Positions 12,073 to 24,458 of a DNA stretch of 64,000 nucleotides are shown here, piece by piece. The notes beneath the pieces are model-generated. The model was not told the DNA's origin. It did no database searches and saw nothing but the letters and a program-made list of their open reading frames with translations. This stretch comes from Phascolomyces articulosus (Eukaryota; Mucoromycota; Mucoromycetes; Mucorales; Lichtheimiaceae). Both the position numbers and the translations under genes were made by a program. How positions within the stretch are numbered: the first letter of the stretch is position 1; each line of letters starts with the position of its first letter. The stretch spans positions 744,001-808,000 of the forward strand of contig JAIXMP010000005.1 of NCBI GenBank assembly GCA_025677815.1, in the 5' to 3' direction.

Positions 12073-13489
12073 AAATAGGTAAGTAATGTTAAACATCTTA
12101 ATATAATTTTAGCAGAAGTAAATACTAATACAATCGTATAACACGTCACCAGCATCAAGGAAATCATTATAAATTATGGCTGGAATAATATTGAGATGCT
12201 CACGAAGAATATGTGGAAAATTACACATTACTATTGGATGTGCCCTTATTGGATGAGTAAGGCAAGTATGGAGTGTAATAAAAATATACAACAATTAAAT
12301 GATAAAAAATGATAAAACAACATTGGATGTCGCTCTTTTCTCTAATCATAATCAGTGTGAATGACTACTATACAGGAGTCTAATACGTTCTTCCATATAA
12401 TAATGTTTTTTTTTGGATAATAAATGAATGGTAAGATTTACAATAATGATATAAGCTAGTAAAAAAATCATAGAATCACCAAAATTCAACAGGCAAAGTG
12501 ATAAAGTATAATAGTATTTATCTGCTCATTATAATTATTTGAAACTAACTTTCTTATAAACTAATTTTGTATAACTATTATAAGTGGGGATAACCGAGCT
12601 AGCATGGGCAATTAAATTATATAGTAACATGTTTATTAGATCCCAAGAAATGTAATAAAATTAAAAAATATGACTCATTCCTGTATATATTCAAATGCAC
12701 AAGTTCTTCATGGCCTGCTCACCCATCTCAGCTGTCTACGAATAGGAGAACGTGGTGGAAGATACAATGGATCACTAATATTTGCATGTACCACTGGAAT
12801 CACTGTTTGGGGGATCAAATTATATCGCCCAAACATAGGAAGTACTGGCGAGCTCCATCCTATCGTTGTCATAATGGGTGTGTATATATGGCTGTTATCA
12901 AATCTCATGGAGCAAGCGCTTTATTAGAATCAACTAAGAATACTAAGAATTTTCTGCAGCAGGACTTCACCCCGTATACACCTGTTTTTATTTATGATTT
13001 GTTTGTGGTAGAAATTAAAGAGATATCATCTTCACTATCTGACATATACAAGATTGATATCATGATGAAAAATATTCTTGAGCAACTCATTGTACTTGGT
13101 GTGCCAAATCCACATATGTGTGATCTAGTAGTAGTACATGGTATATAATATGGCTATTGATTGATTAAATACAACATATTTACCATTATATATTAACAAT
13201 GATAGATTATTATCTGGCTTCCATTTTTTATAGGATTCAGGTGTATCACTTATCGTATGAATATATATCCGTGCAAAATCTATATATACATTGGCTGAAT
13301 TGAGCCATTTCAGAACCTAACAATCATACTGAAGCAAATTGTCACATTCCTGTGATGCAAGGGCTCGAACAGGTCAAGGCGTAATGAAACAGTTTAAATA
13401 GATTTTTTTTGTACTCAGCATTGCTAAAGAGCAAATCTTTGTAGAGTATTGTTGTAGATACGGCAAGGCAGGTAAAAATTTGTGCGGAC
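12073..13489. other. Intergenic, possible decayed coding at 12670-13148
   Basis: Overlapping open frames on both strands between 12670 and 13148 have some coding-like composition, but no frame runs through and no family is recognisable. Otherwise AT-rich with no feature. Confidence 0.35.
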
Positions 13490-13760
13490 TGTCGAAAAAT
13501 ATAACAAGTTGCCAAAGTAGGTTCCTGGAATCCAAACCAGAAATTTCTAGAACGAAGAAAATAATTGAAAGGATGAGATCAGAGGCGGTTAGCAGCGTAA
13601 CAAAACAATGATAATAGTAGTGTTATGACGGGGCAACAAAACTAAGAAACAAAAAAGAATTGCAGTGAATAATACGATCCTGCAAAAATCCAAATAAAAT
13701 ATTTCCTGTCATTCATGTGTCGCCAAATCAGCTATATTTATATATGAAACTAAATTGTTT
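13490..13760 (+). repeat. Dispersed repeat, copy 2
   Basis: Second copy of the repeat at 2985-3260, same orientation. The core ccagaaatttctagaacg is identical; flanking sequence is diverged with small indels, including a shared GGTTCCTGGAA-like upstream segment and GTGTCGCC downstream. Confidence 0.65.
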
Positions 13761-14922
13761 GAAGTACGTAATCTGATGGATTTACGTTATTTATTACCTA
13801 AAGTCGATCTCATTTTCTTACTACCAGGTCGAAATATTTGTTGATTAATTATAAAAGAATACCGTGTGTTATAATATCATAATTACAATGGCTAGTATTT
13901 ATAAATTAACAGAGGTTTTGACTTTTATTTCATGTAGAGCATAGCTTTAGCAGATACCAATTTTTTTTTTTTTTTTTTTTGGCAAGTGGGACTTGTGTAA
14001 GACTAAACGTTATAAAGACATTTCATAGGCAAACAAAGTAACACTTGTGCAATGATTTTCAATTCTGATTTGTTCATCTATTAGCCACAGATATCATTTC
14101 TACTCAATAACCAACAACGAATACAATACAGGTACAGCCACAATTGTTTATTCTTTCTCTCACACACCCGTACCATTTTTTATATAAAATTACTTCTTCC
14201 GTTACTTTCATCATCATAAAATAAGAAACGATCCCCCTTTTTTTTCAATGATTGCTTATCAACTCATCTGATGTAATCTAATAGCGCAGAAAAAACCCCG
14301 TTATTAGGTAAGAAGGTACAAATCAAAATATAGATAAAAAAATATACTGAGCGGGCAATAGCGCCATATGAAAAAGAAATGCGATTCAAGATTTTTTTGT
14401 TTTTACCCGACTTTTCTGTACTTTGTTCCGCCATTTAAAAAAAAGGGATCTGCTCATTGCCAAAGAACGACGGAGAGAAGCCGAAAGAAGGTGGAATGGC
14501 AAAGATTTTTCCAACTAATCGGTTTAATACGACAGCACACAGAAAAAATCGGTCATTTTTTTTTTGTTTGTTGTGTAAATTTTCCATAAAAGGCCGGTTG
14601 AACAATTTTATACAAAAGAATTTCTCACGTATTCAAAGTACCTTCAATTCTTCCTTGTTTTCTCCGTACCACCCGTTTTCTCCCAAGTTTGGATTGTTGA
14701 GTGCAAGAAGCAAGTACCTCTTGACACCTTTTTTTTTTGCATAGAGTTACTTTATATGTCTCTGTATGGAAAGAAGGTTTGTTAACCAGTTATTCATTGC
14801 ATAAAATGATGCAAGTGATTCTAAATTATTATTGTTGGGTTAAAGAAGATCTCGGCAGTTGAGTGAACTTGATTCTTTTACTTGATGGGCTATTATCCAA
14901 TAATGTTTTGAATTCAAAACCC

Positions 14923-14948
14923 TTTTTTTTTTTTTTTTTTTTTTTTTT
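14923..14948. repeat. Poly(T) run
   Basis: Twenty-six consecutive T residues. A minus-strand retroposon tail is possible, but no body is recognisable on its left side. Confidence 0.9.
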
Positions 14949-15462
14949 GTAAAAGTCAATATTCAAACTGGTCAGGTTCAATACAGTGCCACTACTACTT
15001 GTTTAAAGAGAACTTGATTTATACTTTCATATGAATGAATGCTTCATGACGTGATCATGCATTATTTTATAAACAATGAATAACAATGACAAGGTCATCC
15101 TGATGGTTGTTGGATTCCAGGATGATCATCGGAACACAAAATAAAACAACAACACACTGCCCATAAGGAAACAATCAAAGAAGGTTTTTTTTCTTTCCGT
15201 CGTCATGGATGGATTGTCTTCTTCTTTCTCTCTCCCCCCACAATGGTGCCGGCCCCTTTTCACGACCCCTTCCATTTACATGAAGTGTGTTTTTTAATCC
15301 TTCTTATTATTATTATACACCTATTTCATTTCTTTATACAATAATCCCGTTCCTTGATTTTCCGTGTTGTAATAGCAACCAACACATGCCGTTGTTTCTA
15401 TCAGTGAACAGTCGTTTCAGCACAAAAAGATGAATGAGGAAGAAGAATGGATTGTCTTTTTC

Positions 15463-15491
15463 ATAATAATAATAATAATAATAATAATAAT
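15463..15491. repeat. (ATA)n microsatellite
   Basis: About ten perfect ATA/TAA trinucleotide units. Useful as a length polymorphism; no other role apparent. Confidence 0.9.
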
Positions 15492-16943
15492 AGATAATAA
15501 CTATGTGGGGTGACAAGTACTTCTTGTATTCATCTTGAATAATAATCTGGAAAATTATAACAAAATTAGGAAAAAAATTTCTCTCATTTTTGCATGAATT
15601 GAAATGAAAGAAACCCCTCAGATTGTTTATTGGATTTTCACTCATAATAATAATAGTTATCCGGGGACTATGTCTCAATTATTACTATGTAGATAATATT
15701 ATACAACCACTGGTATATACTGGTCAATATTCATTGATATGACCTAACTTGTAACTATTTCCATGGAAGGAAAACAAAGTTGGCGCCATTTTTTGCCTGT
15801 AATAAGAATAATATATAGAAAGGTTATAACCAAAAATAAATCCCATCATCCTAATAAGTAATAATGATTAAATTCTTGATCTTCTACTTATATTTTATTA
15901 TTACTTATTACTATTAATAGACTATCCTTCTCCAATCTCTTATTCTTGCCTCTATTATATATTGGTTTTAATATTGATGACACTGAACAGATCCTTCATA
16001 TGGTTGAGTTTGACTTTCGTCGGATAATTGAACCCAATAAGATGACTAATGACTTATGGCTCAATCCATCGATAATGTTTTTATATAAAATAATAACAAT
16101 AATGACAATGGCCCATTGATCTTGTCCCTATTTTTTTTTTTTTTTGTATCGAAATGGATGGATTTTTTTTGTCGGCACATTCGGAAGCTATCGGGTTGCT
16201 TGATTTGTTGTATAACTTACCATAAACATACCGAAAAAGTCAAAACGTGGGCTTTTTTTATATACACACAATTCCTCCCCCCACATCTTTTTTTTTTTTG
16301 GTGGAATCGGTATTATGCAGAATCATGCTCAAAATTGGTAAAGGCACGTTTCACGTGCCCGCTGATGACTTTTGCTGCAGGTATATGTATGTAGCTTTTT
16401 TTTTTCATCTTACAACCCAGCAATATATTATATGCATTTCGTTATACCGATTTGCACCGACAGTGAACTGTGATAATTCTTTGGAAGCTCATGATTTCAT
16501 ATTCAACTATGTATCATGGTGAAGAGGACAATAGCTTGGTGGTATTCAACCAATATGAATTATATATGTATACTTTTTTCCTTCCCCCCCCAAAAAAAAT
16601 AAAGATCGCTGATTGACTATAACTGTATTTGATATCGTGGGGATAAATGAAAGAAAGGTGATTACCTAATCTATTTACCATCACTAGACTCATCAGATAA
16701 TAAACAATCCATCCCATATCCATATTCCCAAATAATTAAGAAAAAAATTAGCAATGTTTTAGATTATTATTGAAACAAACTTATATGTACAGTTATTTTT
16801 ATTTTTGAGTATACTTTGTTGCCAGCAAAACAAATTGGCGTTAATCAATGATGGCATAACATAAGAGGGGGTGTGAGTTTAAAGATGTGAAAAAAAAGAC
16901 ATGAGGGATTGGTTTTTTTTGTGTGTGTGATGGAAAAGGGTAT

Positions 16944-18987
16944 TTACAACTTGGCAGAGTTGACGGTGGTGACAATATCATCATAAAGAAGAGTGGTCAA
17001 GAATTCATTGTACTTTTCACCAGTGATGTTGGTAGCGAAAGCAGCCTTAGCAGCATCGTACTTGGTAGCAGCGTACTTGGCACCCAATTGTTGCTTGATC
17101 TTGGCAGTTTCTTCATCCAAAAGTTGAAGCATGTATGGAGCGTTAGCGACCTTGCCTTCAGCGGTCTTGACGTTGTGGCGGGCCCATTGCCACAATTGAG
17201 AACGAGAGATTTCAGCAGTAGCAGCATCTTCCATCATGTAGTTGATGGGGACACAGCCAACACCTTCCAACCAAGAGCGCATGTAGGAAAGACCGACACG
17301 GAGGTTGGAACGGATACCTTCTTCAGTCACTTGACCAGCGAAGTTGATGTTCAACAAGTCGTTGCGGGTGACACGGACATCATCACGACGGACGTGGATT
17401 TGGTTAGGAGTAGGCATGTGTTCATTGAAAGCCTTGTAAGCGATTTCAGCCAAGGCGGGGTGAGCAATCCAGGTACCGTCATGACCAGCAGTGACTTCAC
17501 GGAGCTTATCAGCAGCAACCTTCTTCATGGCAGCATCGTTGGCAGCCTTGTCATCCTTGATAGGGATTTGAGCAGCCATACCACCCATGGCGTGAACACC
17601 ACGCTTGTGGCAGGTTTGGATCAACAAACGAACGTAAGCATCCATGAAGGGAACGGTCATGGTGACTTGGGAACGGTCGGGAAGGACGTATTCAGGGTGT
17701 TGTCGGAGACGCTTGATGAAAGAGAAGATGTAATCCCAACGACCACAGTTCAAACCAGAGGAGTGATCGCGCAATTCGTAGATGATTTCGTCCATTTCGA
17801 AAGCGGCCATGATGGTTTCGATCAAGACAGTACCACGGATGGTACCACGGGGAACGGAAAGAGTATCTTGAGCAACGTTGAAGATATCGTTCCAGAGTCT
17901 ATATTATTACCACACACAACCAAATCATTTAGTTTTCCTAAACTCTTTTCCATGAAACCCAATCATTCCATCTTTTCCTAATGTTTCACTTCGTTCCAAC
18001 TTTATTTAAAAAAATCCTTACCTGGCTTCAAGGTGGGATTCCATCTTGGGGAGATAGAAGTAAGGACCCTTACCACGCTTGATCAATTCCTTAGCGTTGT
18101 GGAAGAAGTAAAGGGCGAAATCAAAGATGGAGGCGGAGGTGGGTTCACCATCAACCAAGACGTGAGATTCAACCATATGCCAGCCTCTGGGTCTATATTG
18201 TTATAATAATAGTGGATCATAATATAAAATGTGTCAGCAAAATGGTGGATCTTTTCTATCGCGGAGTTGCTTTTTCACGTGCGAATCATTTGCATTTTTT
18301 TTTAAATATATCTGAATCATTGGGTAATGATGATCTTACCTGACAAGGAGGACAGCAGCCTTACCATCCTTGCGCAAAGTGTATTGCTTGCCGTTGGGGT
18401 TGGTGAAGGAGATGTTTTCACGGACGGCATCACGCATGTTGACTTGACCGTCAATCATGTTGAACCAAGTGGGAGAAGAAGAATCTATTATATGATTATT
18501 TTTTTTTTTAGGATGTGAAAAAATAATGCGCATAAGCGGCGTGAGAAAAAAAAGGGATCATATATATATACAAATACAAATAAAATATTTAATTATATAA
18601 ATACATACCTTCGAAATCAGCCATGAAGGTCTTAGCACCAGAGTTCAACGCGTTGATGACCATCTTACGGTCAACGGGACCGGTGATTTCAACACGACGA
18701 TCTTGAAGACCGGGAGCGGGAGCAGCAGCACGCCAGTTGGGGTCGTTACGGATATGAGCGGTTTCGGGCAAGAAATCGGGCAAGACACCACGGTCAAGAG
18801 CTTCTTGACGGTAGACACGCTTTTGCAAAAGAGCCTTACGAGTAGGGTTGAAGATACGTTGCAAAGTAGCAACGAATTGAAGAGCTTCGGGTGTAAGGAT
18901 TTCGGCTTGTTGAGGAGTGACAGCACCGAGAACAGCAACACCAGGAACGGTGGACTTGAAGACCTTTGAAGCGATTTGAGTAGCCAT
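16944..18987 (-). CDS. Malate synthase, glyoxylate cycle, peroxisomal
   Basis: Four exons (18609-18987, 18340-18484, 18022-18192, 16944-17898) give 549 aa, the usual size of the A-type enzyme. It condenses glyoxylate with acetyl-CoA to malate, allowing growth on C2 compounds and fatty acids together with isocitrate lyase (not in this window). The family signature [16 protein letters not shown] is at residues 275-290. An R/G-rich active-site loop VPRGTIRGT (247-255) and the C-terminal catalytic region [21 protein letters not shown] are present. The last three residues are AKL, a PTS1 variant that directs import into peroxisomes/glyoxysomes. All junctions are GT-AG and in frame. Codon choice is GC-richer than in neighbouring genes, as expected for high expression. 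The 352-aa plus-strand open frame across exon 4 is its antisense shadow. Confidence 0.97.
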
Positions 18988-19070
18988 TATTATTAAAGAT
19001 GAAAAAAGGAAATGGGTTAAAGAAGAAGAAGAAGGGAAAAGAAAAAAAATGAAACCAAAAAGAGGTTGGG

Positions 19071-19078
19071 TTTATATA
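19071..19078 (-). promoter_or_regulatory. TATA box of malate synthase
   Basis: TATATAAA on the minus strand, 84-91 bp upstream of the malate synthase ATG, followed by an A/G-poor leader. Good match to a TATA box at plausible spacing. Confidence 0.6.
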
Positions 19079-21739
19079 CTATTGAGGGGAAAAGTAAAAC
19101 TGAATTTGTGTGTGAAATCCCAATTTAAGGGAGTGAGCGGCTTTAAAGTTGTTAGTTCAGCATTTGATAATGAAGAATAGTAATATAGTCATCGTAGTAA
19201 AATATTATTTATCAATGATAATGATGATTGCTTATAGGTTACTACTATGAATTATGATGAATGAATAAGTGTGGAGAAACACGGACTGTCTAAAAGAGGA
19301 AAATCTGCTAAGTGACGGCCATTCCACCGAGTTCAATTTCTCCACTCTGTAAATTTTTTTTTTTTTTTGAACAATGCCTGAAATAATAAGAAAGAGGTAT
19401 TGAAAAGACATCACATGCCTATATTATCATCTTCACATGGAATAGTCCGGAATAAATTGGTTTTTGGCTATTTGGTTATTTCATGAATTAAGTATTTCAA
19501 ATAGTTCAAGTAGAATCATTCAATCCATTTGTTCAATCGATGAAGTAGTTGTTGTTATTTTTATATATAAAAAAATACATTTTTGTTGAGATATCTGACC
19601 TAAAAAATAAAAAATAACGCTATATTAAGTGCATGGTTCAACCAAATTGATTATACCCTGTTGTAAAAAAACTACACTGGTTTGCATGGCAAACTCAAAT
19701 GGGCATTTTGGAACCCAGATATGCCATTTGTCTCTCATCCTCCCAACGCCTCAAGGTATTTCCGATGTCTTCCATTCTACTATATTTCAACTCACACACA
19801 CAAAAGGGAAATGATACGGATGATGTAATGTGCATTATGCAAGCCTTTTTTACTTCTTTGTGTTATCTCTCTTGTCTCCCCCCCAAAGGAGGGGTCGATC
19901 TAAAGGGCCATGTCTTTTTATCCAAACATGAAATAATTGTAATACTTCAAAAGTTGGTTAATAATAATAATAAAAACCTTTCATTTTTTTTTGTATTACA
20001 ATCTAACTAACCTCTTTCCACTTCTTTCCATCCTCTTCTTACACCCCCCAATACTGATTATATATTCTATACAGTGTTCTTACACCCCCCCCTCCGTGGA
20101 TATCCGTAGAAAGCCGATCGTTGGGAGGAGATTGGAAGATGAGTTATCAAGTACCAATCAAATTTCCCAATTTGTGACTCTTCTTATTGATTTTGATGTT
20201 TATTTTTGAGCGGCTTATATCATAATCATAATAATTTTTTTCTTTTTGAAAACTCTTTTTTTTCTTTCTTCTTTCCTCTTTCCACTTATTATTATTCATT
20301 TAGAAAGGTATAGTTCTAAAGTATTTATTTAAATAAACATGATTATGTTTTTCACCGAGTTATCAATGTGGCCCCCTATATATACACACACGTTCTCTTT
20401 CGACTGTGTGAATTTATGCGGAATTGTTCGGAACCATGTTTTGGAGAGAGTTTTGTCGTGATAAAAAGGAAAAAAACGAGGGATGGTTTCTAGTGGTATG
20501 ATTTAGATTATATGTTTGCATTTGGAATCTATTAATTTATTGGGTTGGGAGAGAGAAGTGGGTGTCTTTATCCTTTTTTTTTCTTATGAATAGTTTGGAT
20601 TTTTTCCATTCTATTTTACTACGCAAGTTTTTATCATTCGCTGTTACTCGTTGGCTTTCTTCCATAGCCTTTGGGTTTCATTGCTACTTGTTAGCGCTTG
20701 CAATATTAAATTTAAGACATCAGTTTGAGGACTGGCGTTAGCTTTTCTGTTGCGTCGGACTATAGGTATGTTGTCTAAATCAAACACTATTTATTTTAAA
20801 TAAGAAAATGATAATAAAAAATATGGGATTTATTTCCATGTGGCGTTTTGGAGTTTTTGATAAGAAAAACCAAAATGGAAAATACAGAAACAGAATTTTT
20901 TTTCTGGGAGTGTGAAATTTTTTTGGTATGTGGGGGAAACAACAAGAGAATCATTGATTACGAAATGAAACCTATTCGATTTTTTTTTGTTATTGAACTA
21001 TACTACTATAGTTAATAAAGAATGCGGGGTTGGTTACATGGTTAAAGTGTGAAACCGTATCTCAAAAGATGGATAGCAATGAATTTTCTTTTTTTTTATC
21101 GTTTATCCATCAATTCAAGCGGTAAATGATTCGTTATCTTTTGGCATACAAAATGGACTTGATGTGTTACTGTTTAAGATAATATACTCATATTAGGGGT
21201 TGTTGCATATTCTCATCAAAGCTTATTATTTATGTTACATAATAATGATATTTTGCTTTACTATGTCATTTCTCGTCAAACTTTAGGCAAACTGAACTAT
21301 TAACATGAAATGTGTGCTTTGTGATATAGAAATAGGTGTTGTTTTCATATATAAATTACGTTCAATGACAACATACTTAGTAAAAAATATCGAATGACTA
21401 GATCGCAATAACCTTTACGCGTTCCCTTTATTAGGTATTACATTTTCAACATTACTTCACTACTTTTTTCTCGAGAAATTGAGGGAGATAGATAGAATAA
21501 GAAAAAGATGTATTGTTCTTTAGAAAGATTAATTTTTTTGTTGGGTGATGTTACATGGTTTTGCATATTATTAAGGTGCAATTGGATGGTAGAATGATGA
21601 ACGGACTTTTTATATATAGATATATCTTTTGCATCATTGGATGTCGTGGTTATATTTATAAACAAGAAGCACCTAATATCAACAGCCAATGATGGCCAGG
21701 ATCAAAGTTAATGGCGTCATCGGTCGCGCTTCTTAGTAC
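19079..21739. other. Intergenic between divergent malate synthase and pyrophosphatase
   Basis: Both flanking genes point away from this 2.7-kb region, so it must hold both promoters. It contains T-runs, C-runs (acacccccc around 20040-20095) and no supported coding region. Confidence 0.5.
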
Positions 21740-21748
21740 TATATATAT
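21740..21748 (+). promoter_or_regulatory. TATA box of the pyrophosphatase gene
   Basis: TATATATAT ends about 61 bp upstream of the pyrophosphatase ATG, followed by a C/T-rich leader (ctccatctcccttttttc) common in strongly expressed fungal genes. Confidence 0.55.
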
Positions 21749-21809
21749 TTTTTGAACTCTCAAAAGTTTTGAGTGGCTCCATCTCCCTTTTTTCATTCTT
21801 TGAATCGCA

Positions 21810-23456
21810 ATGGCTGAATATACTGCTCGTCACGTTGGTGCTCCCAACACTCTTGACTATCGTGTCTTCTTTGGTAAATATCTCCATCTATTTATTATAT
21901 AAACGTGTTTGAAAAAATAAAACACGACCGAGAAAACTTGTTTTTCATAATGTCATCTTTTTTTTTTGGACTAATGGAACTGAATAAAAAAAATGATGGT
22001 ACTTTATAGAAAAGGATGGCGTTCCTGCCTCTCCTTTCCACGATATTCCTCTTTTCGCTAACGAGGAAAAGACCGTTCTTAACATGGTTGTCGAAATCCC
22101 CCGTTGGACTAACGCCAAGTTGGAAGTAAGTGTTTTTGGGTTATTTTTCGGGTTTATAGAGAGTTGGAGAAGATGGTGATGGGTGGGTGCATATGCACAC
22201 ATACATAAAAAAAATATTGTTTTTATTAAGTATGATGGTTTTTTTCCCTATATCCACACCGTTTCAATAGATCAGCAAGGAAGATGAATTCAACCCTATC
22301 AAGCAAGATACCAAGAAGGGCAAGCTTCGATTTGTCCGTAACTGTTTCCCCCACAAGGGTTACATCTGGAACTATGGTGCTTTTCCTCAAGTATGTATAT
22401 AATCTTGTTTTCATATTAACGCATATACATGATAATTGATCAAACGTTTTTTGTTTTTTGTTTTTTGTTTTTGTTTTTTTACTTATTGAATAGACTTGGG
22501 AAGACCCCAACCAACAACATCCTGAAACCAAGGCTCGTGGTGATGACGATCCTATTGATGTTATCGAAATTGGTGAGCAAGTCGCCACTGTTGGTCAAAT
22601 CAAGCAAGTCAAGATCCTCGGTGTCATGGCCCTTTTGGATGAAGGTGAAACCGACTGGAAGGTCATTGCTATTGATGTGAACGATCCTCTTGCTCCCAGA
22701 CTCAATGGTAAGGTTTAATCTTTATATAACAACTTTTAATAGCAATTATGGAAGAGTGTAAAAAAAAAAACCAGGAATACTGATAAAGAGGTATGTGTTA
22801 TATATAGATATTGAGGATGTTGAAAAGCAATTGCCCGGTCTTATCCGTGCCACCAACGAATGGTTCCGTATCTACAAAATCCCTGATGGAAAGCCTGAAA
22901 ACGTCTTTGCTTTCAGCGGTGAAGCCAAGAACAAGGTAAAAAAAATAAGTTTGGACACTACTCAGTCAAGATATCGTGTATTTATATAAAAACCATCCAA
23001 GGTCTCTAACTCGATCCTTTTTTATTATATAGAAATACGCTACTGATGTTGTCTTGGAAACTCATGAAGCCTGGAAGGGTTTGATCAATGGTACTTCCGA
23101 CAAGCGCGAAATCAAGGCGTAAGTATATAGTAGAATTTCCGCTTATTAGGAAAATGTTGGGATTGGGTGGAACAATAAAAAAAAAATCTGGATAGCGATT
23201 ATGGAAATGGCTGGGGTTGAGTTGGGTTGATGTTATTAAGTTGCATAATGACGTGCCGCGTTTCACTAAAAATAATATACTCATCTAAATTATTATTATT
23301 TTATGTAGTACCAACGTCTCTGTTGAAGATTCTCCTTTCAAGGTTGCCGCTGATGATGAAGCTGTTGCTAACGTTCCTGCTGCTGATGTTCAAGCTCCTG
23401 CTCCTATTGATCCCTCCATTGACAAGTGGTTCTTTATCAGCGCTCACAGCTTGTAA
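21810..23456 (+). CDS. IPP1: Soluble inorganic pyrophosphatase
   Basis: Seven exons (21810-21873, 22010-22125, 22271-22390, 22494-22707, 22808-22935, 23033-23118, 23309-23456) encode 291 aa, matching eukaryotic family I enzymes. It hydrolyses pyrophosphate to two phosphates in the cytosol and pulls biosynthetic reactions forward. The start region ([20 protein letters not shown]) aligns with yeast Ipp1 as I recall it. The PPase signature DDDPIDV is at residues 117-123, with supporting acidic clusters in [19 protein letters not shown]. Conserved blocks include [32 protein letters not shown] and [20 protein letters not shown]. The C terminus is [12 protein letters not shown]. All splice junctions are GT-AG and in phase. 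Confidence 0.97.
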
Positions 23457-23683
23457 ATAATTTTTTTTTCATAAAGAAAAAAAACCATTCACCATCCCGT
23501 TTTTTTATACTTCTAAAAAAATAACTATATTACATACAACAACAACATCCAACAACGTTTTATTATCTTCCATTCTGTCACCTACTCTCGAAGCACATTC
23601 TTTCTCTTTTTTTGTTTGTTTGTTCCAAAAATAAAAAATTGACAACCTGCACCTTTTTTCTCTCTTAAAAAAACTCAGTTACA

Positions 23684-24130
23684 ACATTGGAAACTGAGTT
23701 TGGCCATGGGCTTTGGAAATTGGCCAACTTTTCCAAATTGAACAAATGGATGGAATTGGACTAATGATCTTGGAAGTTGGGTGATGGCAAAAGTAACAAC
23801 TATAAAAAATGTTTACGGCGTTGGAAATTGAATTTGGCCACACAAAATAAATATGAGCCACTGTATTGAAAATGGACCAATTTTTCCAAATTGAGCGACC
23901 TGAATGAAGTCGAGCTGTCAAAGCTATGTCTATGAATTTGAGCCAAAAAAAAAGCTTGCATCCTTTATACACATATGTGACAATCCAATAGCCCTGTGCA
24001 TTTTATGGTTTAAATATCATATAAATGTATATTGCTTAATGTACTTGACTGTGCTTGGTGCAGAATGATGAATCATGGTAGTTCTGGTGAATTAAAGGAA
24101 ATAAGGAGGAAGAACCTTTTTTTATATTCT
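23684..24130 (-). repeat. 3'-flank module of the 485-aa family (copy A)
   Basis: This segment downstream of family copy A recurs, inverted, at 28052-28335 plus 29664-29700, and diverged versions lie downstream of copies B (about 32320-33030) and C (37880-38590). Shared text includes ccaagcacagtcaagtac, TTCACCAGAACTACC and CAATTTGGAAAAATTGG. Internally it holds a degenerate duplication of about 135-155 bp (TTGGAAAYTGARTTTGGCCA at 23687 and 23821). The family gene therefore travels with a characteristic 3' noncoding flank. Confidence 0.7.
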
Positions 24131-24458
24131 TTTATATGTAAATATGGATGATGGTATAATAAGATAGGCGTTTTTTATATATGAATCTGAAAAAGGTATG
24201 TCAATAAAATAACAAATACTTGAAACGGTAAATACAAGGTTTATACAATAAGAATGCAGAATGATAGAAATGGTAAAATGGTAAAATGGATATATACAAA
24301 TGATAGAATAAGGCTTAGATTTCCTTATTGTAAAATTAAAAAAAAGAAAGGGAAAGAGAGAAAATAGTATTTGTATACATGTGTTAGTAAAAAGAAAAAA
24401 GTACAGAAGAGAGAAGAAAAAAAGAAAACAAGAAGACATGGATAAAAAAAAAGTCAAG

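Larger units (their letters stand above)
13761..16943. other. Intergenic with homopolymers and a microsatellite
   Basis: No supported gene. Contains a 20-nt poly(T) (13961-13980), a 26-nt poly(T) (14923-14948), an ATA/ATT microsatellite, and a hairpin tcatcctg...caggatga at about 15097-15127. Open frames at 14368-14744 and 16116-16522 have runs of F, K and Y typical of T-rich noncoding DNA. The last part is the 3' flank of malate synthase. Confidence 0.5.

Noticed and set aside
12670..13148. Overlapping open frames on both strands, one vaguely transposase-like (YLPPRSPI)
   Set aside because: No catalytic motif, no continuation into flanking frames, and no terminal repeats; treated as unexplained intergenic sequence.
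16923..17981. 352-aa plus-strand open frame
   Set aside because: It is the antisense of malate synthase exon 4; the minus strand encodes the family signature and the complete protein.
24121..24457. F/S/Y/I-rich minus-strand open frame
   Set aside because: Low-complexity translation of T-rich 3'-flank sequence without splice or start context.
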